In this document: positions 1-9,202 of the stretch, piece after piece | Position numbering within the stretch: the stretch's first letter is position 1 | Layout of the letters: each line of letters opens with the position of its first letter | Assembly (NCBI RefSeq): GCF_002812125.1 | Contig: NZ_NPDQ01000007.1 | Location: 62,001 to 126,000 of the forward strand | Direction: 5' to 3' | Length of the DNA: 64,000 nt | From: Leptospira brenneri | GTDB lineage: Bacteria; Spirochaetota; Leptospiria; Leptospirales; Leptospiraceae | The notes under the pieces: generated by a model | What the model was told of the DNA's origin: nothing | The model's input: only the letters and a program-made list of their open reading frames with translations | Database searches by the model: none | Program-made: the position numbers and the translations under genes

Positions 1-184
1 CATTACCGTTCCCCTAATCATTGTTCTTGGGCTTGGAATCGGGAACCAACTAAACATTGTAGATGGATTTGGAATTTTATCTTCCGCTGCGATTTTCCCC
101 GTACTCACCGTCCTCGTTATGGGTTTATGGATGGAAAGATCTCGCAGACAATCATTAACCAATATTGAGGCAGAAGAAAAATGA
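1..184 (+). CDS. DUF1538-type membrane protein, C-terminal end only
   Basis: This is the last ~60 codons of a gene that begins before the window. The frame is open from base 2 and stops at TGA 182-184. The peptide is very hydrophobic, with a Gly-rich helix followed by a helix containing GFGILSSAAIFPVLTVLVMG and a short charged tail. That pattern matches my memory of the C-terminus of DUF1538 multi-pass membrane proteins. Its stop overlaps the next start (ATGA, 181-184), so the two are probably translationally coupled. DUF1538 genes are often next to PII-like genes, which fits the neighbour. The function of the family is unknown to me; transport is a guess. Confidence 0.6.
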   Translation, partial: ITVPLIIVLGLGIGNQLNIVDGFGILSSAAIFPVLTVLVMGLWMERSRRQSLTNIEAEEK

Positions 185-1305
185 ATCAATCCTCAGCCAT
201 TAGAATTACAGTCGTTGTCCATAAAGACCTTGCCGATGAGGTCCAAAAACTTTTTACGAATTTAGGAGTTCGGTATTTTTCTCATGAACTAGGAAGGTAT
301 CCCATTCTCAAAAGAAATCATATTTTTCTTTTGAACCTTTATTCCAGTAATCAATTATACAATCTACCTGTTGTCATTTTCCAAGTACTCACGGATAAAA
401 AAACAGAAGACTTTTTGTTTAACAAGATCATTGAAACGGCAGACCTAACCGTTCCGGGTCATGGATCTATTTATACCGAAGACATCTCGGTATTTTGTCC
501 AGTGGCAGATAGCCTGGTTTACAGAAATCCCATCAAAACAAAACCAATGGGTTTTACGGGGCTCACTGGAATCTTTTGCATCATCCAAAGGGGTGCGGCC
601 GATACCATGTCACATTACATTCTAGAAAATGGTGTGGCCGTTCCTACCATCACTTATGGGGTTGGAAGAGGACTTCGGGACAGACTTGGACTTTTAAGAA
701 TTACCATTCCCAAAGAAAAGGAAATTGTTAAGTTAATTGTCCACTCTTCTGACGCAGAACACGCATTAGACTTTATCATTGAAGCAGGAAAACTCGACCT
801 ACCAGGCAAAGGATTTATCTTTGAATACCCAATCAAACGAGGTCTGATCAATACCAAGATTAGTCTGGATGGACCAAAACAAGCCGCCAGCATGGAACAA
901 GTCATCTCCGCACTCGATCAGTTGTATGGAAATATAGATTGGAGAAGGCAATTTACCAACTTTCGAAAAGGTGCAAGAAAACGTAGTTACTTTGAAGGGG
1001 TCAACATCCATCTCAATGCTAAGGAAGGGTCTGTTGAAAAAGTGCTGATGAAACTTTCTAAACTAGGAATTTCTGGTGCTACAATCTCACAAGACCGACT
1101 TATCAAACTTGATGAAGAAAATAGCCTATTCAACCCTGCACGCGATTCTGCTAATTTACTCATTCCTAAAAAAATGTTAAACGAAGTGATCGCAGAATTG
1201 GAAGCATTAGATTTCTTTACAGAAGAAACCGAAGGGATAGTCTACACAATGGAGATTCCGAGAGCTTTCTCTTACCAATCCAAACACAACCAACAAAAGA
1301 AATAA
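181..1305 (+). CDS. Tandem PII-like nitrogen-regulator-type protein
   Basis: 374 residues, cytosolic, with no signal peptide. Two copies of a PII-like signature can be seen. Around residues 90-105 there is VPGHGSIYTEDISVF, and around 200-215 there is LDLPGKGFIFEYPI. Both resemble the Gly-x-Gly-x-Ile/Phe strand near the end of PII (GlnB) domains, which in PII helps bind nucleotide. A third, less clear, alpha/beta region follows (residues ~270-365). PII proteins sense ATP/ADP and 2-oxoglutarate and gate membrane transporters. Overlap with the upstream DUF1538 gene suggests this one senses ligand for that membrane protein, which is inference. The canonical T-loop Tyr is not evident. A stem that may end transcription follows at 1310-1347. 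Confidence 0.6.
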   Translation: MNQSSAIRITVVVHKDLADEVQKLFTNLGVRYFSHELGRYPILKRNHIFLLNLYSSNQLYNLPVVIFQVLTDKKTEDFLFNKIIETADLTVPGHGSIYTEDISVFCPVADSLVYRNPIKTKPMGFTGLTGIFCIIQRGAADTMSHYILENGVAVPTITYGVGRGLRDRLGLLRITIPKEKEIVKLIVHSSDAEHALDFIIEAGKLDLPGKGFIFEYPIKRGLINTKISLDGPKQAASMEQVISALDQLYGNIDWRRQFTNFRKGARKRSYFEGVNIHLNAKEGSVEKVLMKLSKLGISGATISQDRLIKLDEENSLFNPARDSANLLIPKKMLNEVIAELEALDFFTEETEGIVYTMEIPRAFSYQSKHNQQKK

Positions 1306-1309
1306 AAAA

Positions 1310-1347
1310 ATCCCCTCGATTCCGATGTAATTTGGAAGAGAGGGGAT
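1310..1347 (+). terminator. Possible terminator hairpin after the PII-like gene
   Basis: ATCCCCTC (1310-1317) pairs perfectly with GAGGGGAT (1340-1347) around a 22-base loop. It is preceded by a run of A and followed by GGTTTTA. The stem is GC-rich for this genome, but the T tract is weak and the loop is large, so this is only a candidate. It lies 5 bases after the stop codon. Confidence 0.4.
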
Positions 1348-1652
1348 GGTTTTAGTCTCTAGAAAATATAGAAAGGATAGAGCCTACTTTAGACACTTTC
1401 CTTTCGTTTGCCTACGAACTCCTCAAACAAACAAGCGGAGATACATCAATCCCAAACTAGCAAAACGAAATATTTATACAATTTATTGTGCACAATGTAC
1501 AATATGATACTTCAACTAACAGCCGAAATGTCAAAAAATGGTTCAAAGCTGAACTCAGGCCTGCTCCAGTATCCTTTCCGATTGGTTAACATTTGCTATA
1601 GCATATATTTATGTTACCAAAAACGAAAAGCGAAACATAGGAAATTCTTAAA
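1348..1652. other. Intergenic stretch before the large lipoprotein gene
   Basis: About 300 bases without a gene I can support. A short open frame (1408-1656) runs through it but has no ribosome-binding site and an unstructured composition. The segment is A/T-rich and presumably carries the promoter of the downstream lipoprotein gene. No convincing -35/-10 pair or repeat was found. Confidence 0.4.
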
Positions 1653-4600
1653 ATGAAAAAGCAAACCTTAATCATCCTCTTTCTTCTCTGTCATTGTTCC
1701 TTAATCCAAAATACCAAAAATCAATTTGGGAATGTCTTAATTGCCTTTCTAAGCAGTGCAGGTTTCTACTCAGGAGAAGACAGGTTGCCAGCTCCTGTAG
1801 ATATAGTTCCAGCTCCAACTTTAACAATTCCGAGTAACTCAGTATTCTCAAGCATTGAGAATAGTTTGAAAATTTCAAAAGGATCTACAGAAACACCCGT
1901 CTTAGTCCAAGGAAAAATGGTTCCCATTGGAGATGTTTATGACATAGGACTCAACTTTGAGACCTTTACTGGGATCAATCCGGTAGAAGCAAAATCCGTG
2001 ATTTTCCCAGAGCCCATTACCTTCGAGTATAAATATGACAAATCAAGTCTAACAGAAGCTGGGTTTATCGAAGAATTCACAGTCTATTATTTCGATGTTT
2101 TTTCAGAAACATGGCTCCCTATGGATCACGTAGTCATCGATTTAGAAAAACAAACCATACAAGTAGCAACAAACCACTTTACACCTTTTGTTTTAACGGC
2201 ACTACCGACTCCCACAAATACAGGAGTGGCTCTTGCACCACAATGCCTTTCCACTACTATGCCTATCACTGGGGAGGGAGGTGCTCAGTGGACTCAACTG
2301 GATGCACATTTTAAATATTACAAAGACAGAAATTATACAATTACACCTACTAACGATTTTTATGAATTGGGTTTAAACAGATCCTTTGGTATTGCCACCT
2401 GCAACGGAGGAACACCCCAAACTGGATCAGAGCCTTGCGGAAGTTTTACCGAACATAAACATAACGCAAATCTGAATTATATCAATTTTGTGGCAGATGA
2501 AGACCTAACAGTATACATCATGTATGATAGAAGAGGTGCCAGTGACGCCAGTTGGCTCGCCTCTGAGAGTTGGACATTAGATAGTCGCACCATCCAAACA
2601 ACCGATGCCGTCGGAAGTTATAAAGTCTATTATAAAGTCTATTATAAAGAATTTTTGAAAGGGAATTTAGTGACCCTACATGGAAATAGAGTCGGCCTAC
2701 CCACAAACACTGCGGTAGATACCAACTACTGGGTTGCCATTAAGAGAAAAGAAAATAATCCAGGGACTTGTCTTGCCTCTGCTGAAAATTTTCAGAATCC
2801 AATCACTCATATCACGGCAATTCCAGGTCAAACTTCTTCCACTCTACTTTGGAAGGACATTGATCTAAACTCTGTTTCCAACCTAATCATCCGAAGGAAA
2901 AAAAATGCACCCCCATCAAGCCCAGCCGATGGACTCCCTGTCTTTGGAGAAGAAATCTCTACAATAGGGTTTAAAGATACGCTATTAGAAGAAAATACAA
3001 CGTACTACTATTCTATCTTTGCTTTAAACTCTGAAGGTGTTACCTCTCTGGCACAGACGGTGCTTATTACAACGGGAGTAGATTCTGATCAGGATGGAAT
3101 CCGAGACAGTTTTGAATCCGATTTATCTTGTCCCGCTTATTCCTGGTTTCCAGTCTGTACAACAAATCCCAATCTCGCCGATTCGGATTCTGATGGCATT
3201 AATGACCTAACAGAAATCATACAACAAACAAATCCGAATGATCCCGATACAAATCCACCAAACATTTCTTCTTTCACTTTATTAAGCGAAACCCCTACTT
3301 ATTTTCCCATCGCAAAACTTTCTGCAAATGCTACCGACAATGTGCCTGGACAGGAGATCGACTGGCTAATCACGAAGAGCAATGTAAAGCCAAAGTTTGA
3401 TCATCCTGGTTGGCAAACAGGAACCGTTTCACCTTCACTAAAAGAGTTTTCTGGCATTGAATTAAAAGATTTGGGCAATCAAAACTTTTATGTGTGGGCT
3501 AAAGACAAAGCAGGAAATATCAGTAATCTATATGCACCGGTTACGATCAATGTGTTGGGGTTTAAGTATCCAAAGCACTTAATTTCAGTTGAAAACAACC
3601 AAATTAAAATGTATAAACACAACTTATTGACAAATATTTTGGAACAGAAAATCTCAAAGTCAATAGATCCTTACTTTAACATCTTTCAAACTTTTCTATC
3701 AAAGGATGGGAAATATTTTTTTCTGTTATCAGATGTATACAATTCTGATTACGAGGAATTTTATTTATCCGTGTATCGAATCGATTACGTGAACGATACA
3801 ATAACCTTTTCTGATAAAAAGTCGGTAATTCCTTTAAACTTTGAACTATCGAGGAATGAAAATTATTTAATAGGAACGCATAGTGGTTATCGTGTAGCCA
3901 AAATCAAATTCAATAAAACCAATGGAACAATAACTAACAACAGTTACACAGAAAATCTTGATCCATATGATGGTAATGCTGGCTGGCTAGGATTTGCAAT
4001 CATAACAAAAACCCACCCTAAAAAAGATTGGGTTTATGCATTCCATCACTATAATCGCTACCATATAGTAGATTTACCTTCTCTAAACAAACTTTCATCT
4101 CAAAGTATTGGATCAACCGATCTTGATGGCCTTCAAACTTTAAACTTTCATCCGAGTGGACTATTTGCTTATTTTTTACAGTCCGGTGAACTCAAAGTTA
4201 CAGATGTAGACCAAATCACTGGCCAACTATATAATTTCAGAAATCCAATAAACAATTCATATTCAGGCCCACAAAAATTTATTATATCAGAAGATGGATT
4301 GATACTATTAAGAACAGAAAACTATGGACAATCACTTGGAAATTATGAGATAGATCCATCAAATGGAAATCTCACTAAAAAAGATACCATTGCCATCGGA
4401 GGAAATTTTCGCTCGGTAATGATTGATAGTACTTCCCAATTTGTTTACCTAAAATATAGCAAAGTTGAAAATAATACTACACAAATTAGAACTAAAATAT
4501 TCAAAGTAGATAAAACCACACGGAAATTGGACCAAGTGGGAGACCAGATTTTAGGCGAAGATAATCACTACCAAAATCAAGTTGTCCATTCCTACGACAA

Positions 4601-5474
4601 CACAAATCCCCCTGTAGAAGTTTCTCTCACCCAAACCAACCAATTGGGATTTTTACAAAGGGATGGTGTGGTGAAATACCCAGCACCAAATACTATGTTA
4701 GTAGGTGTTATTCCGAATACAACTTGCGGTGTATTACCACCCTCATCCATATATGGTGACCCTTGTCGATTATATACCAGAACTGGACAACCGTTAATTG
4801 ATCGTTCCATTGGAAACTCTATTCAAGTATCAAAAACCATTTCCGATTCAGCATTCATTCGGTGTAACAAAAGAGAATCAGATTTTACAGAGACTCTATC
4901 CGTGAAAGATTCTAGCGATACAGCTGTAAATATCCAATCATTTGGTGATTTTTGGTCGAAAAAACTATCCTTTGACTTTCGCCCTTCAGATCCTAATTTA
5001 TCTTTAAATTACTCGCTGACAGATCATTCTTCAGAGTGTCTGTCTACTGGTTCGAATGTAACCAACAAATCCATTGCCTTCACTAAAAAGAAAATTTCGC
5101 TGAAAGGTGGCATAGTAACTACCGCAGGCTCACCACCACCTGCAAGTTACACAATGCCAAATTTAAGACACTATCAAATGATAAATGGAAGAGCACTTCC
5201 AGTAACTTCGCGCTTAGTTACTTGCATAATGGAACGATTTGACTGCCCTTTGGGCATAAATCTACTTAATTTATTCTGTAATCGTAATATTATTACAAAT
5301 GGATATTATTTGAGTGATGATAGAAATCCTAAGGAATTTTGTGCAAGTATCGCGGTCTCAAGAGATATCAGCACTTTTTCGAATCCCATATATAGGTTTG
5401 GTTATATTAAATCTCTCTCTTTTACCGAAGAAACTCGGTGGATATGGGAAAATTACCAAATATCTGATCCTTAA
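1653..5474 (+). CDS. Very large modular lipoprotein with FN3-like, TSP3-like and propeller-like regions
   Basis: 1273 residues. The N-terminus is a signal peptide ending in a spirochaetal-type lipobox (LLCHC), so the protein is probably lipid-anchored and exported. Residues ~370-470 look like a fibronectin-III-type fold. Residues ~475-525 hold Asp-rich repeats of the thrombospondin-3 / calcium-binding kind (DSDQDGIRDSFE, then DSDSDGINDLTE). Next comes a short Ig-like segment ending in KDKAGNISN. Residues ~635-980 contain repeating strands such as FLSKDGKYFFLL and FHPSGLFAYFL, typical of a beta-propeller of the YVTN/lactonase type. The C-terminal ~250 residues are Cys-rich and not recognised. 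A 12-base duplication inside the gene gives YKVYYKVYYKEF. Function unknown; surface adhesion or ligand binding is only a guess. Confidence 0.75.
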   Translation: MKKQTLIILFLLCHCSLIQNTKNQFGNVLIAFLSSAGFYSGEDRLPAPVDIVPAPTLTIPSNSVFSSIENSLKISKGSTETPVLVQGKMVPIGDVYDIGLNFETFTGINPVEAKSVIFPEPITFEYKYDKSSLTEAGFIEEFTVYYFDVFSETWLPMDHVVIDLEKQTIQVATNHFTPFVLTALPTPTNTGVALAPQCLSTTMPITGEGGAQWTQLDAHFKYYKDRNYTITPTNDFYELGLNRSFGIATCNGGTPQTGSEPCGSFTEHKHNANLNYINFVADEDLTVYIMYDRRGASDASWLASESWTLDSRTIQTTDAVGSYKVYYKVYYKEFLKGNLVTLHGNRVGLPTNTAVDTNYWVAIKRKENNPGTCLASAENFQNPITHITAIPGQTSSTLLWKDIDLNSVSNLIIRRKKNAPPSSPADGLPVFGEEISTIGFKDTLLEENTTYYYSIFALNSEGVTSLAQTVLITTGVDSDQDGIRDSFESDLSCPAYSWFPVCTTNPNLADSDSDGINDLTEIIQQTNPNDPDTNPPNISSFTLLSETPTYFPIAKLSANATDNVPGQEIDWLITKSNVKPKFDHPGWQTGTVSPSLKEFSGIELKDLGNQNFYVWAKDKAGNISNLYAPVTINVLGFKYPKHLISVENNQIKMYKHNLLTNILEQKISKSIDPYFNIFQTFLSKDGKYFFLLSDVYNSDYEEFYLSVYRIDYVNDTITFSDKKSVIPLNFELSRNENYLIGTHSGYRVAKIKFNKTNGTITNNSYTENLDPYDGNAGWLGFAIITKTHPKKDWVYAFHHYNRYHIVDLPSLNKLSSQSIGSTDLDGLQTLNFHPSGLFAYFLQSGELKVTDVDQITGQLYNFRNPINNSYSGPQKFIISEDGLILLRTENYGQSLGNYEIDPSNGNLTKKDTIAIGGNFRSVMIDSTSQFVYLKYSKVENNTTQIRTKIFKVDKTTRKLDQVGDQILGEDNHYQNQVVHSYDNTNPPVEVSLTQTNQLGFLQRDGVVKYPAPNTMLVGVIPNTTCGVLPPSSIYGDPCRLYTRTGQPLIDRSIGNSIQVSKTISDSAFIRCNKRESDFTETLSVKDSSDTAVNIQSFGDFWSKKLSFDFRPSDPNLSLNYSLTDHSSECLSTGSNVTNKSIAFTKKKISLKGGIVTTAGSPPPASYTMPNLRHYQMINGRALPVTSRLVTCIMERFDCPLGINLLNLFCNRNIITNGYYLSDDRNPKEFCASIAVSRDISTFSNPIYRFGYIKSLSFTEETRWIWENYQISDP

Positions 5475-5485
5475 AATGTTGAATT

Positions 5486-5507
5486 AGCAATTTACCTTGT
5501 AATTGCT
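5486..5507 (+). terminator. Weak hairpin after the large lipoprotein gene
   Basis: AGCAATT (5486-5492) and AATTGCT (5501-5507) form a 7-bp stem with an 8-base loop, 12 bases after the stop codon, followed by an A/T-rich stretch. The stem is A/T-rich and there is no clean T run, so terminator function is uncertain. The rest of the 225-base gap to fabG holds another weak inverted repeat: ATCCAAT at 5634-5640 with ATTGGAT at 5678-5684, enclosing AGCC and GGCT. It could end the minus-strand operon. Confidence 0.25.
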
Positions 5508-5699
5508 CTAAATATTGTTATTTAGAATTATAAGTGCAGAATGAATAGATCTAAGTATTTTTTAGGAGGAAAGCGAAGGTGGTAAAATCGAAATGATTTG
5601 AATGATCAATTCGCGAAAACAAATGAATTGAAGATCCAATCCAAATCCCAGCCAAAAAGTCAAAGGCTAGGCATTGAATTGGATTTCTTAACCTAAATC

Positions 5700-6461
5700 T
5701 TAGTGACCGCCACCTGGTAGAAAACCACCACCATTAATATCAAGGACATGTCCTGTGATAAAAGAAGATGCATCTGACGCAAGGAAAGCAATTCCGTTGG
5801 CGATGTCTTCAGGAAGACCAGCACGTTTTAACGGAATCGCTTGTACCATTCCGGCTCTGATGTTTTCAGGGATTGCTTCTGTCATTTCAGTGGCAATAAA
5901 ACCGGGAGCAATCGCGTTACAACGAACCTTTCTAGAAGCAAGTTCTAGAGCCACTGCTTTTGTGAAACCAATCACACCTGCTTTCGATGCAGAGTAATTT
6001 GTTTGTCCAATGTTTCCGTTTTCACCAGAAATAGAAGAAAGGTTGATGATGGATCCACCATTTTCTTGTTTCATCATAACTTTGATCGCTGCTTGTGTAC
6101 AGAGGTAAGTTCCAGTAAGGTTCACTGCAATTACAGAATCCCACTGCTCTTTTTTCATTCTCATGAGTAGAGTGTCACGAGTGATCCCTGCGTTATTCAC
6201 GAGGATGTCTACAGTTCCAAATTCTTTTTTTGCTGAATCAATTAGTTTTTGCGCATCTTCTTCTACAGAAACGTTTGCAACCACAGCAATTGCCTTGTAT
6301 CCTTTGGATTTTAATTCTTCCGCAGTGGCATTGGTTGCTTCTGGGTTCATATCTGCTACAACGATATTGGCTCCAAGAGAAGCAAGTTTCAAACAAGTTG
6401 CTTTTCCAATTCCTCTAGCTCCACCTGTTACGATGGCCGTTTTTCCTGATAAACTAATCAT
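5700..6461 (-). CDS. fabG: 3-oxoacyl-[acyl-carrier-protein] reductase
   Basis: 253 residues, a full-length short-chain dehydrogenase. The NADPH-binding TGGARGIG lies near residue 12 and NNAG near 88. The catalytic Ser-Tyr-Lys is seen in NLSSISG and YSASK. The C-terminal ITGHVLDINGGG is typical of FabG, which reduces 3-oxoacyl-ACP in each round of fatty-acid elongation. It is the last gene of a minus-strand run after plsX, matching the common rpmF-plsX-fab order, although fabH, fabD and acpP are absent here. A different SDR reductase cannot be excluded from sequence alone, but the context favours FabG. Confidence 0.9.
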   Translation of the reverse strand: MISLSGKTAIVTGGARGIGKATCLKLASLGANIVVADMNPEATNATAEELKSKGYKAIAVVANVSVEEDAQKLIDSAKKEFGTVDILVNNAGITRDTLLMRMKKEQWDSVIAVNLTGTYLCTQAAIKVMMKQENGGSIINLSSISGENGNIGQTNYSASKAGVIGFTKAVALELASRKVRCNAIAPGFIATEMTEAIPENIRAGMVQAIPLKRAGLPEDIANGIAFLASDASSFITGHVLDINGGGFLPGGGH

Positions 6462-6537
6462 TTGATTTTTTCCTCTTCTTTTCTAATTCCTAAAACATTT
6501 TCTAAATTAATTAAATTAAAATGAATCCTGTATGATC

Positions 6538-7560
6538 TTAACCCGAATCACCAAGTAAGGTTTTGTATTCGCCAAGTCTTGTCCGAATCCTTTCGTTGAT
6601 TCCATGTTTGGCGCACTCTGCAATCACACGTACAGCATTTTTAACGGCCAAAGCATTCGAAGAACCGTGGCCTATCATACAAATCCCTTCTACACCAAGA
6701 AGAAGGGCACCACCATATTCCGCATAGTCTAAACGTTTTTTCACAGCGTTAAAAGTTGATTTTAAAAGTAAGGCACCGGTTTGGGCAAGACTGGATTGTC
6801 TAATGGAATTTCTTAAAACATTAAAGATAGACTTCGCAAGACCTTCAGTTGCTTTGAGAACAATGTTCCCGATAAAACCATCACAAACAACAACGTCCAC
6901 TTCGCGACCACCACCATAAAGATCACGGCCTTCTACATTTCCGACAAAGTTAAAAGGGATTTTTTTTAGGAGATCAAAAGTTTTGACAGAAACAGTATTT
7001 CCTTTTTTGTCTTCTTCCCCATTAGAAAGGATTCCCACCTTGGGATTTTTGATTCCAAAAAGTTCACGGGAATAAATTTCACCCATCACAGCAAACTGTG
7101 CTAAGTATTCTGGTTTACAATCGACATTCGCACCAGCATCTAACAACAGTACAGGTGGTCCTTCTTCTCTAGGAATATGGGCAGCAATGGGTGGCCGCAA
7201 AACACCTGGTAAGCGACCAAGATGAAGTAATGCGGCAGCCATAGTAGCACCTGTGTTTCCCGGAGAAAACACACCGATACATTCTTTATCTGCCACTAAA
7301 CGAACTGCTTTGACTACGGAAGAATCCTCCATAGCGCGGACTGCTATTGAAGGAGAATCATTCATACCGATGATTTCAGTAGAATGAATGACACGGATTT
7401 TTTCAGTGTCATAATCAAATTTTAACAGGATATCAAGTAACTCTTGTTCGTCGCCAACGAGATACACAGACAGTCCGAAATCTCGAACTGCTAGTACCGC
7501 GCCCTCGACGATACCTTCAGGGCCGTAATCTCCGCTCATCGCGTCCACGGCGACCCACAT
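6538..7560 (-). CDS. plsX: Phosphate acyltransferase PlsX
   Basis: 340 residues, normal for the family. The N-terminal [19 protein letters not shown] is the PlsX signature (usually DxMGGDxxP). Other typical segments are [28 protein letters not shown] and [13 protein letters not shown]. PlsX makes acyl-phosphate from acyl-ACP for the PlsY acyltransferase, feeding phospholipid synthesis at the membrane. It starts 5 bases after rpmF, the usual neighbour. The start ATG at 7560 is supported by the early family motif. A 76-base gap separates it from fabG. Confidence 0.93.
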   Translation of the reverse strand: MWVAVDAMSGDYGPEGIVEGAVLAVRDFGLSVYLVGDEQELLDILLKFDYDTEKIRVIHSTEIIGMNDSPSIAVRAMEDSSVVKAVRLVADKECIGVFSPGNTGATMAAALLHLGRLPGVLRPPIAAHIPREEGPPVLLLDAGANVDCKPEYLAQFAVMGEIYSRELFGIKNPKVGILSNGEEDKKGNTVSVKTFDLLKKIPFNFVGNVEGRDLYGGGREVDVVVCDGFIGNIVLKATEGLAKSIFNVLRNSIRQSSLAQTGALLLKSTFNAVKKRLDYAEYGGALLLGVEGICMIGHGSSNALAVKNAVRVIAECAKHGINERIRTRLGEYKTLLGDSG

Positions 7561-7565
7561 AATGG

Positions 7566-7766
7566 TTAGTTATCTTCGGTCGTTTTTTTAACTTTTTGAG
7601 CGACTACGAGTTTTCCCTTATAAAAACCGCAATAAGGGCAAACACGGTGGGATAGAACAAATGATCCACAATTGGAACACGGGTTTAAGTTAGGTTTGCC
7701 GATCGCGTGATGGGCTCTTTTTGTTCTAACTTTCGATTTTGATTTACGTCTCTTTGGGACTGCCAT
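7566..7766 (-). CDS. rpmF: 50S ribosomal protein L32
   Basis: 66 residues, typical for L32. It starts [12 protein letters not shown] and carries a zinc-ribbon pattern with CSNC at residues 32-35 and CPYC at 45-48, so this is the four-Cys, zinc-binding form. It is a component of the large ribosomal subunit. It lies directly before plsX, an order kept in many bacteria. A 67-base gap separates it from hisG upstream, so it could have its own promoter. Confidence 0.95.
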   Translation of the reverse strand: MAVPKRRKSKSKVRTKRAHHAIGKPNLNPCSNCGSFVLSHRVCPYCGFYKGKLVVAQKVKKTTEDN

Positions 7767-7833
7767 GGCTATCCTCTATGGAATTATAACTGGTTTTTAC
7801 TATGTTTTGGAAAACGAATGTGAAAACAATATT

Positions 7834-8448
7834 TTAATTTTCTAGGCTCTCGATAAGAGACCGTAATTCGGTATGTTTGTGATAAAAAGCAGAGCGATTG
7901 CAGACCAAACGGGCTGTACTGTATAAAATCGACTCAAATTCCTTCAGACCATTGGCTTTTAGGGTGCCTCCCGTGGAAACTAGGTCCACAATGCAGTCAG
8001 AAAGGCCCACAATCGGAGCAAGCTCAATCGAACCATAAAGTTTGATGATTTCGCAAGAGATGCCTTTGGAAAAGAAATACTCCCGGGTTAAATTAGGGTA
8101 TTTCGTGGCCACACGCACTTTCGAACGTTTGGCAAAAAGATCAAAGTCAGGAAACGAGGCAAGAGAGAGCCTACAGGCCCCTAGTTTCAAATCCACAGGT
8201 GCGATGAGGTCAAATCCACCCTCTCGGATGATATCCCAACCCACAATGCCGGCATCTGCGGCAGCTTCTTCCACATAGGTGCAAACATCTTGGGATCTGA
8301 CAAATAAAAGGCGGAGGCGTTTGTCTTCAGAGACAAAGGTGAGTTCTTTCGAACCCTCGGATGGCAGAGATTTCAACCATCCTTTGGATTGCAAAAGAAG
8401 TGCGGTTTCTTCGGCAAGCCTACCTTTCGGAAGAGCCAAAGTTAACAT
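7834..8448 (-). CDS. hisG: ATP phosphoribosyltransferase, short catalytic form
   Basis: 204 residues. It begins [15 protein letters not shown] and has the [12 protein letters not shown] segment and the phosphoribosyl-pyrophosphate-binding loop [18 protein letters not shown], all typical of HisG. The enzyme joins ATP and PRPP in the first step of histidine synthesis. It lacks the C-terminal ACT-like regulatory domain, so it is the short form, which in known systems works with the HisRS-like HisZ. No hisZ is seen in this window. The start lies 3 bases after the stop of the TPR gene, so the two are probably co-transcribed although functionally unrelated. Confidence 0.93.
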   Translation of the reverse strand: MLTLALPKGRLAEETALLLQSKGWLKSLPSEGSKELTFVSEDKRLRLLFVRSQDVCTYVEEAAADAGIVGWDIIREGGFDLIAPVDLKLGACRLSLASFPDFDLFAKRSKVRVATKYPNLTREYFFSKGISCEIIKLYGSIELAPIVGLSDCIVDLVSTGGTLKANGLKEFESILYSTARLVCNRSAFYHKHTELRSLIESLEN

Positions 8449-8451
8449 AAA

Positions 8452-9198
8452 TTAGTTTTTCCCGAGTTTGAGGAGTAAATAACTAGAAAGGAGTTTCACA
8501 TCATCCGCAGATTCCGATCCCTCTAGTTTGACTGCTTTTTCAAGATACTGTTTGGCAGCTTGTTTGTCACCAGTTAGATAAGACAAACGTCCTGCTTGGT
8601 AATAAGACCAAGCTTTGAATCCATCTAGTTCGCGAGCAGGTTCAATCACTGCGGCTGCAATCTTATAATTTTCCAAAGACTTCGCGTTATTTTTTTCTTT
8701 TTCGCGGTAGTTTCCAGCAATGTAAAAGTAAAGAGCTTTGATTTCTTTAGGAGAATCAATTTTTTTGGCAGCATCTTCCAGAAATCCAGCGGCTTTTCCA
8801 AACTCACCTTTTTCTGCATAGAGTTTAGAAAGATCTTTCCAAACACGAAGTTCCATTTTACCGGTGCTTTGGTTTTGTAAAAATGTTTCTAAACTTTGAA
8901 TTTGTGCATCGAGAGCCACTTTGGATTTTTGATGGCCTAGTTTCAAATCCTCAAGAGTGACTGTTTCTTTTTCAAAAAGATAAGCACGGTATTCAAAAAA
9001 TCCAATCACAATCGCGAGCACAACAATAGCGGAAGCAAGGCTGATAAATACAGACTTACGATTGCGTGCTAAAAAATGTGTGAACTTTAAAAATATGAGT
9101 TCTGCTTTGGAACCTTCAAAATCAGCGAACTCATCCTTTTGGATGAGTTCTGCTTGTTTCTTTTGTTCGATTTGATTTTTTTTATGAAACTTATCCAT
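8452..9198 (-). CDS. Membrane-anchored TPR protein
   Basis: 248 residues. A charged cytosolic N-terminus is followed by one transmembrane helix (about residues 50-72, FISLASAIVVLAIVIGFFEY) and a long helical part. The latter has TPR-like repeats: WKDLSKLYAEKGEFGKAAGFLEDA, ALYFYIAGNYREKEKNNAKSL and WSYYQAGRLSYLTGDKQAAKQYLEKA. The architecture resembles YfgM/AncA-type proteins, one TM plus periplasmic TPRs, which act with secretion or envelope chaperones. That role is inference. It sits 4 bases after rpsA and 3 bases before hisG. Confidence 0.7.
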   Translation of the reverse strand: MDKFHKKNQIEQKKQAELIQKDEFADFEGSKAELIFLKFTHFLARNRKSVFISLASAIVVLAIVIGFFEYRAYLFEKETVTLEDLKLGHQKSKVALDAQIQSLETFLQNQSTGKMELRVWKDLSKLYAEKGEFGKAAGFLEDAAKKIDSPKEIKALYFYIAGNYREKEKNNAKSLENYKIAAAVIEPARELDGFKAWSYYQAGRLSYLTGDKQAAKQYLEKAVKLEGSESADDVKLLSSYLLLKLGKN

Positions 9199-9202
9199 GG
9201 AC

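Noticed and set aside
1408..1656. 82-residue plus-strand open frame before the large lipoprotein gene
   Set aside because: No ribosome-binding site, no family pattern, and it runs into the start of the real gene. Its composition looks like translated A/T-rich intergenic DNA.
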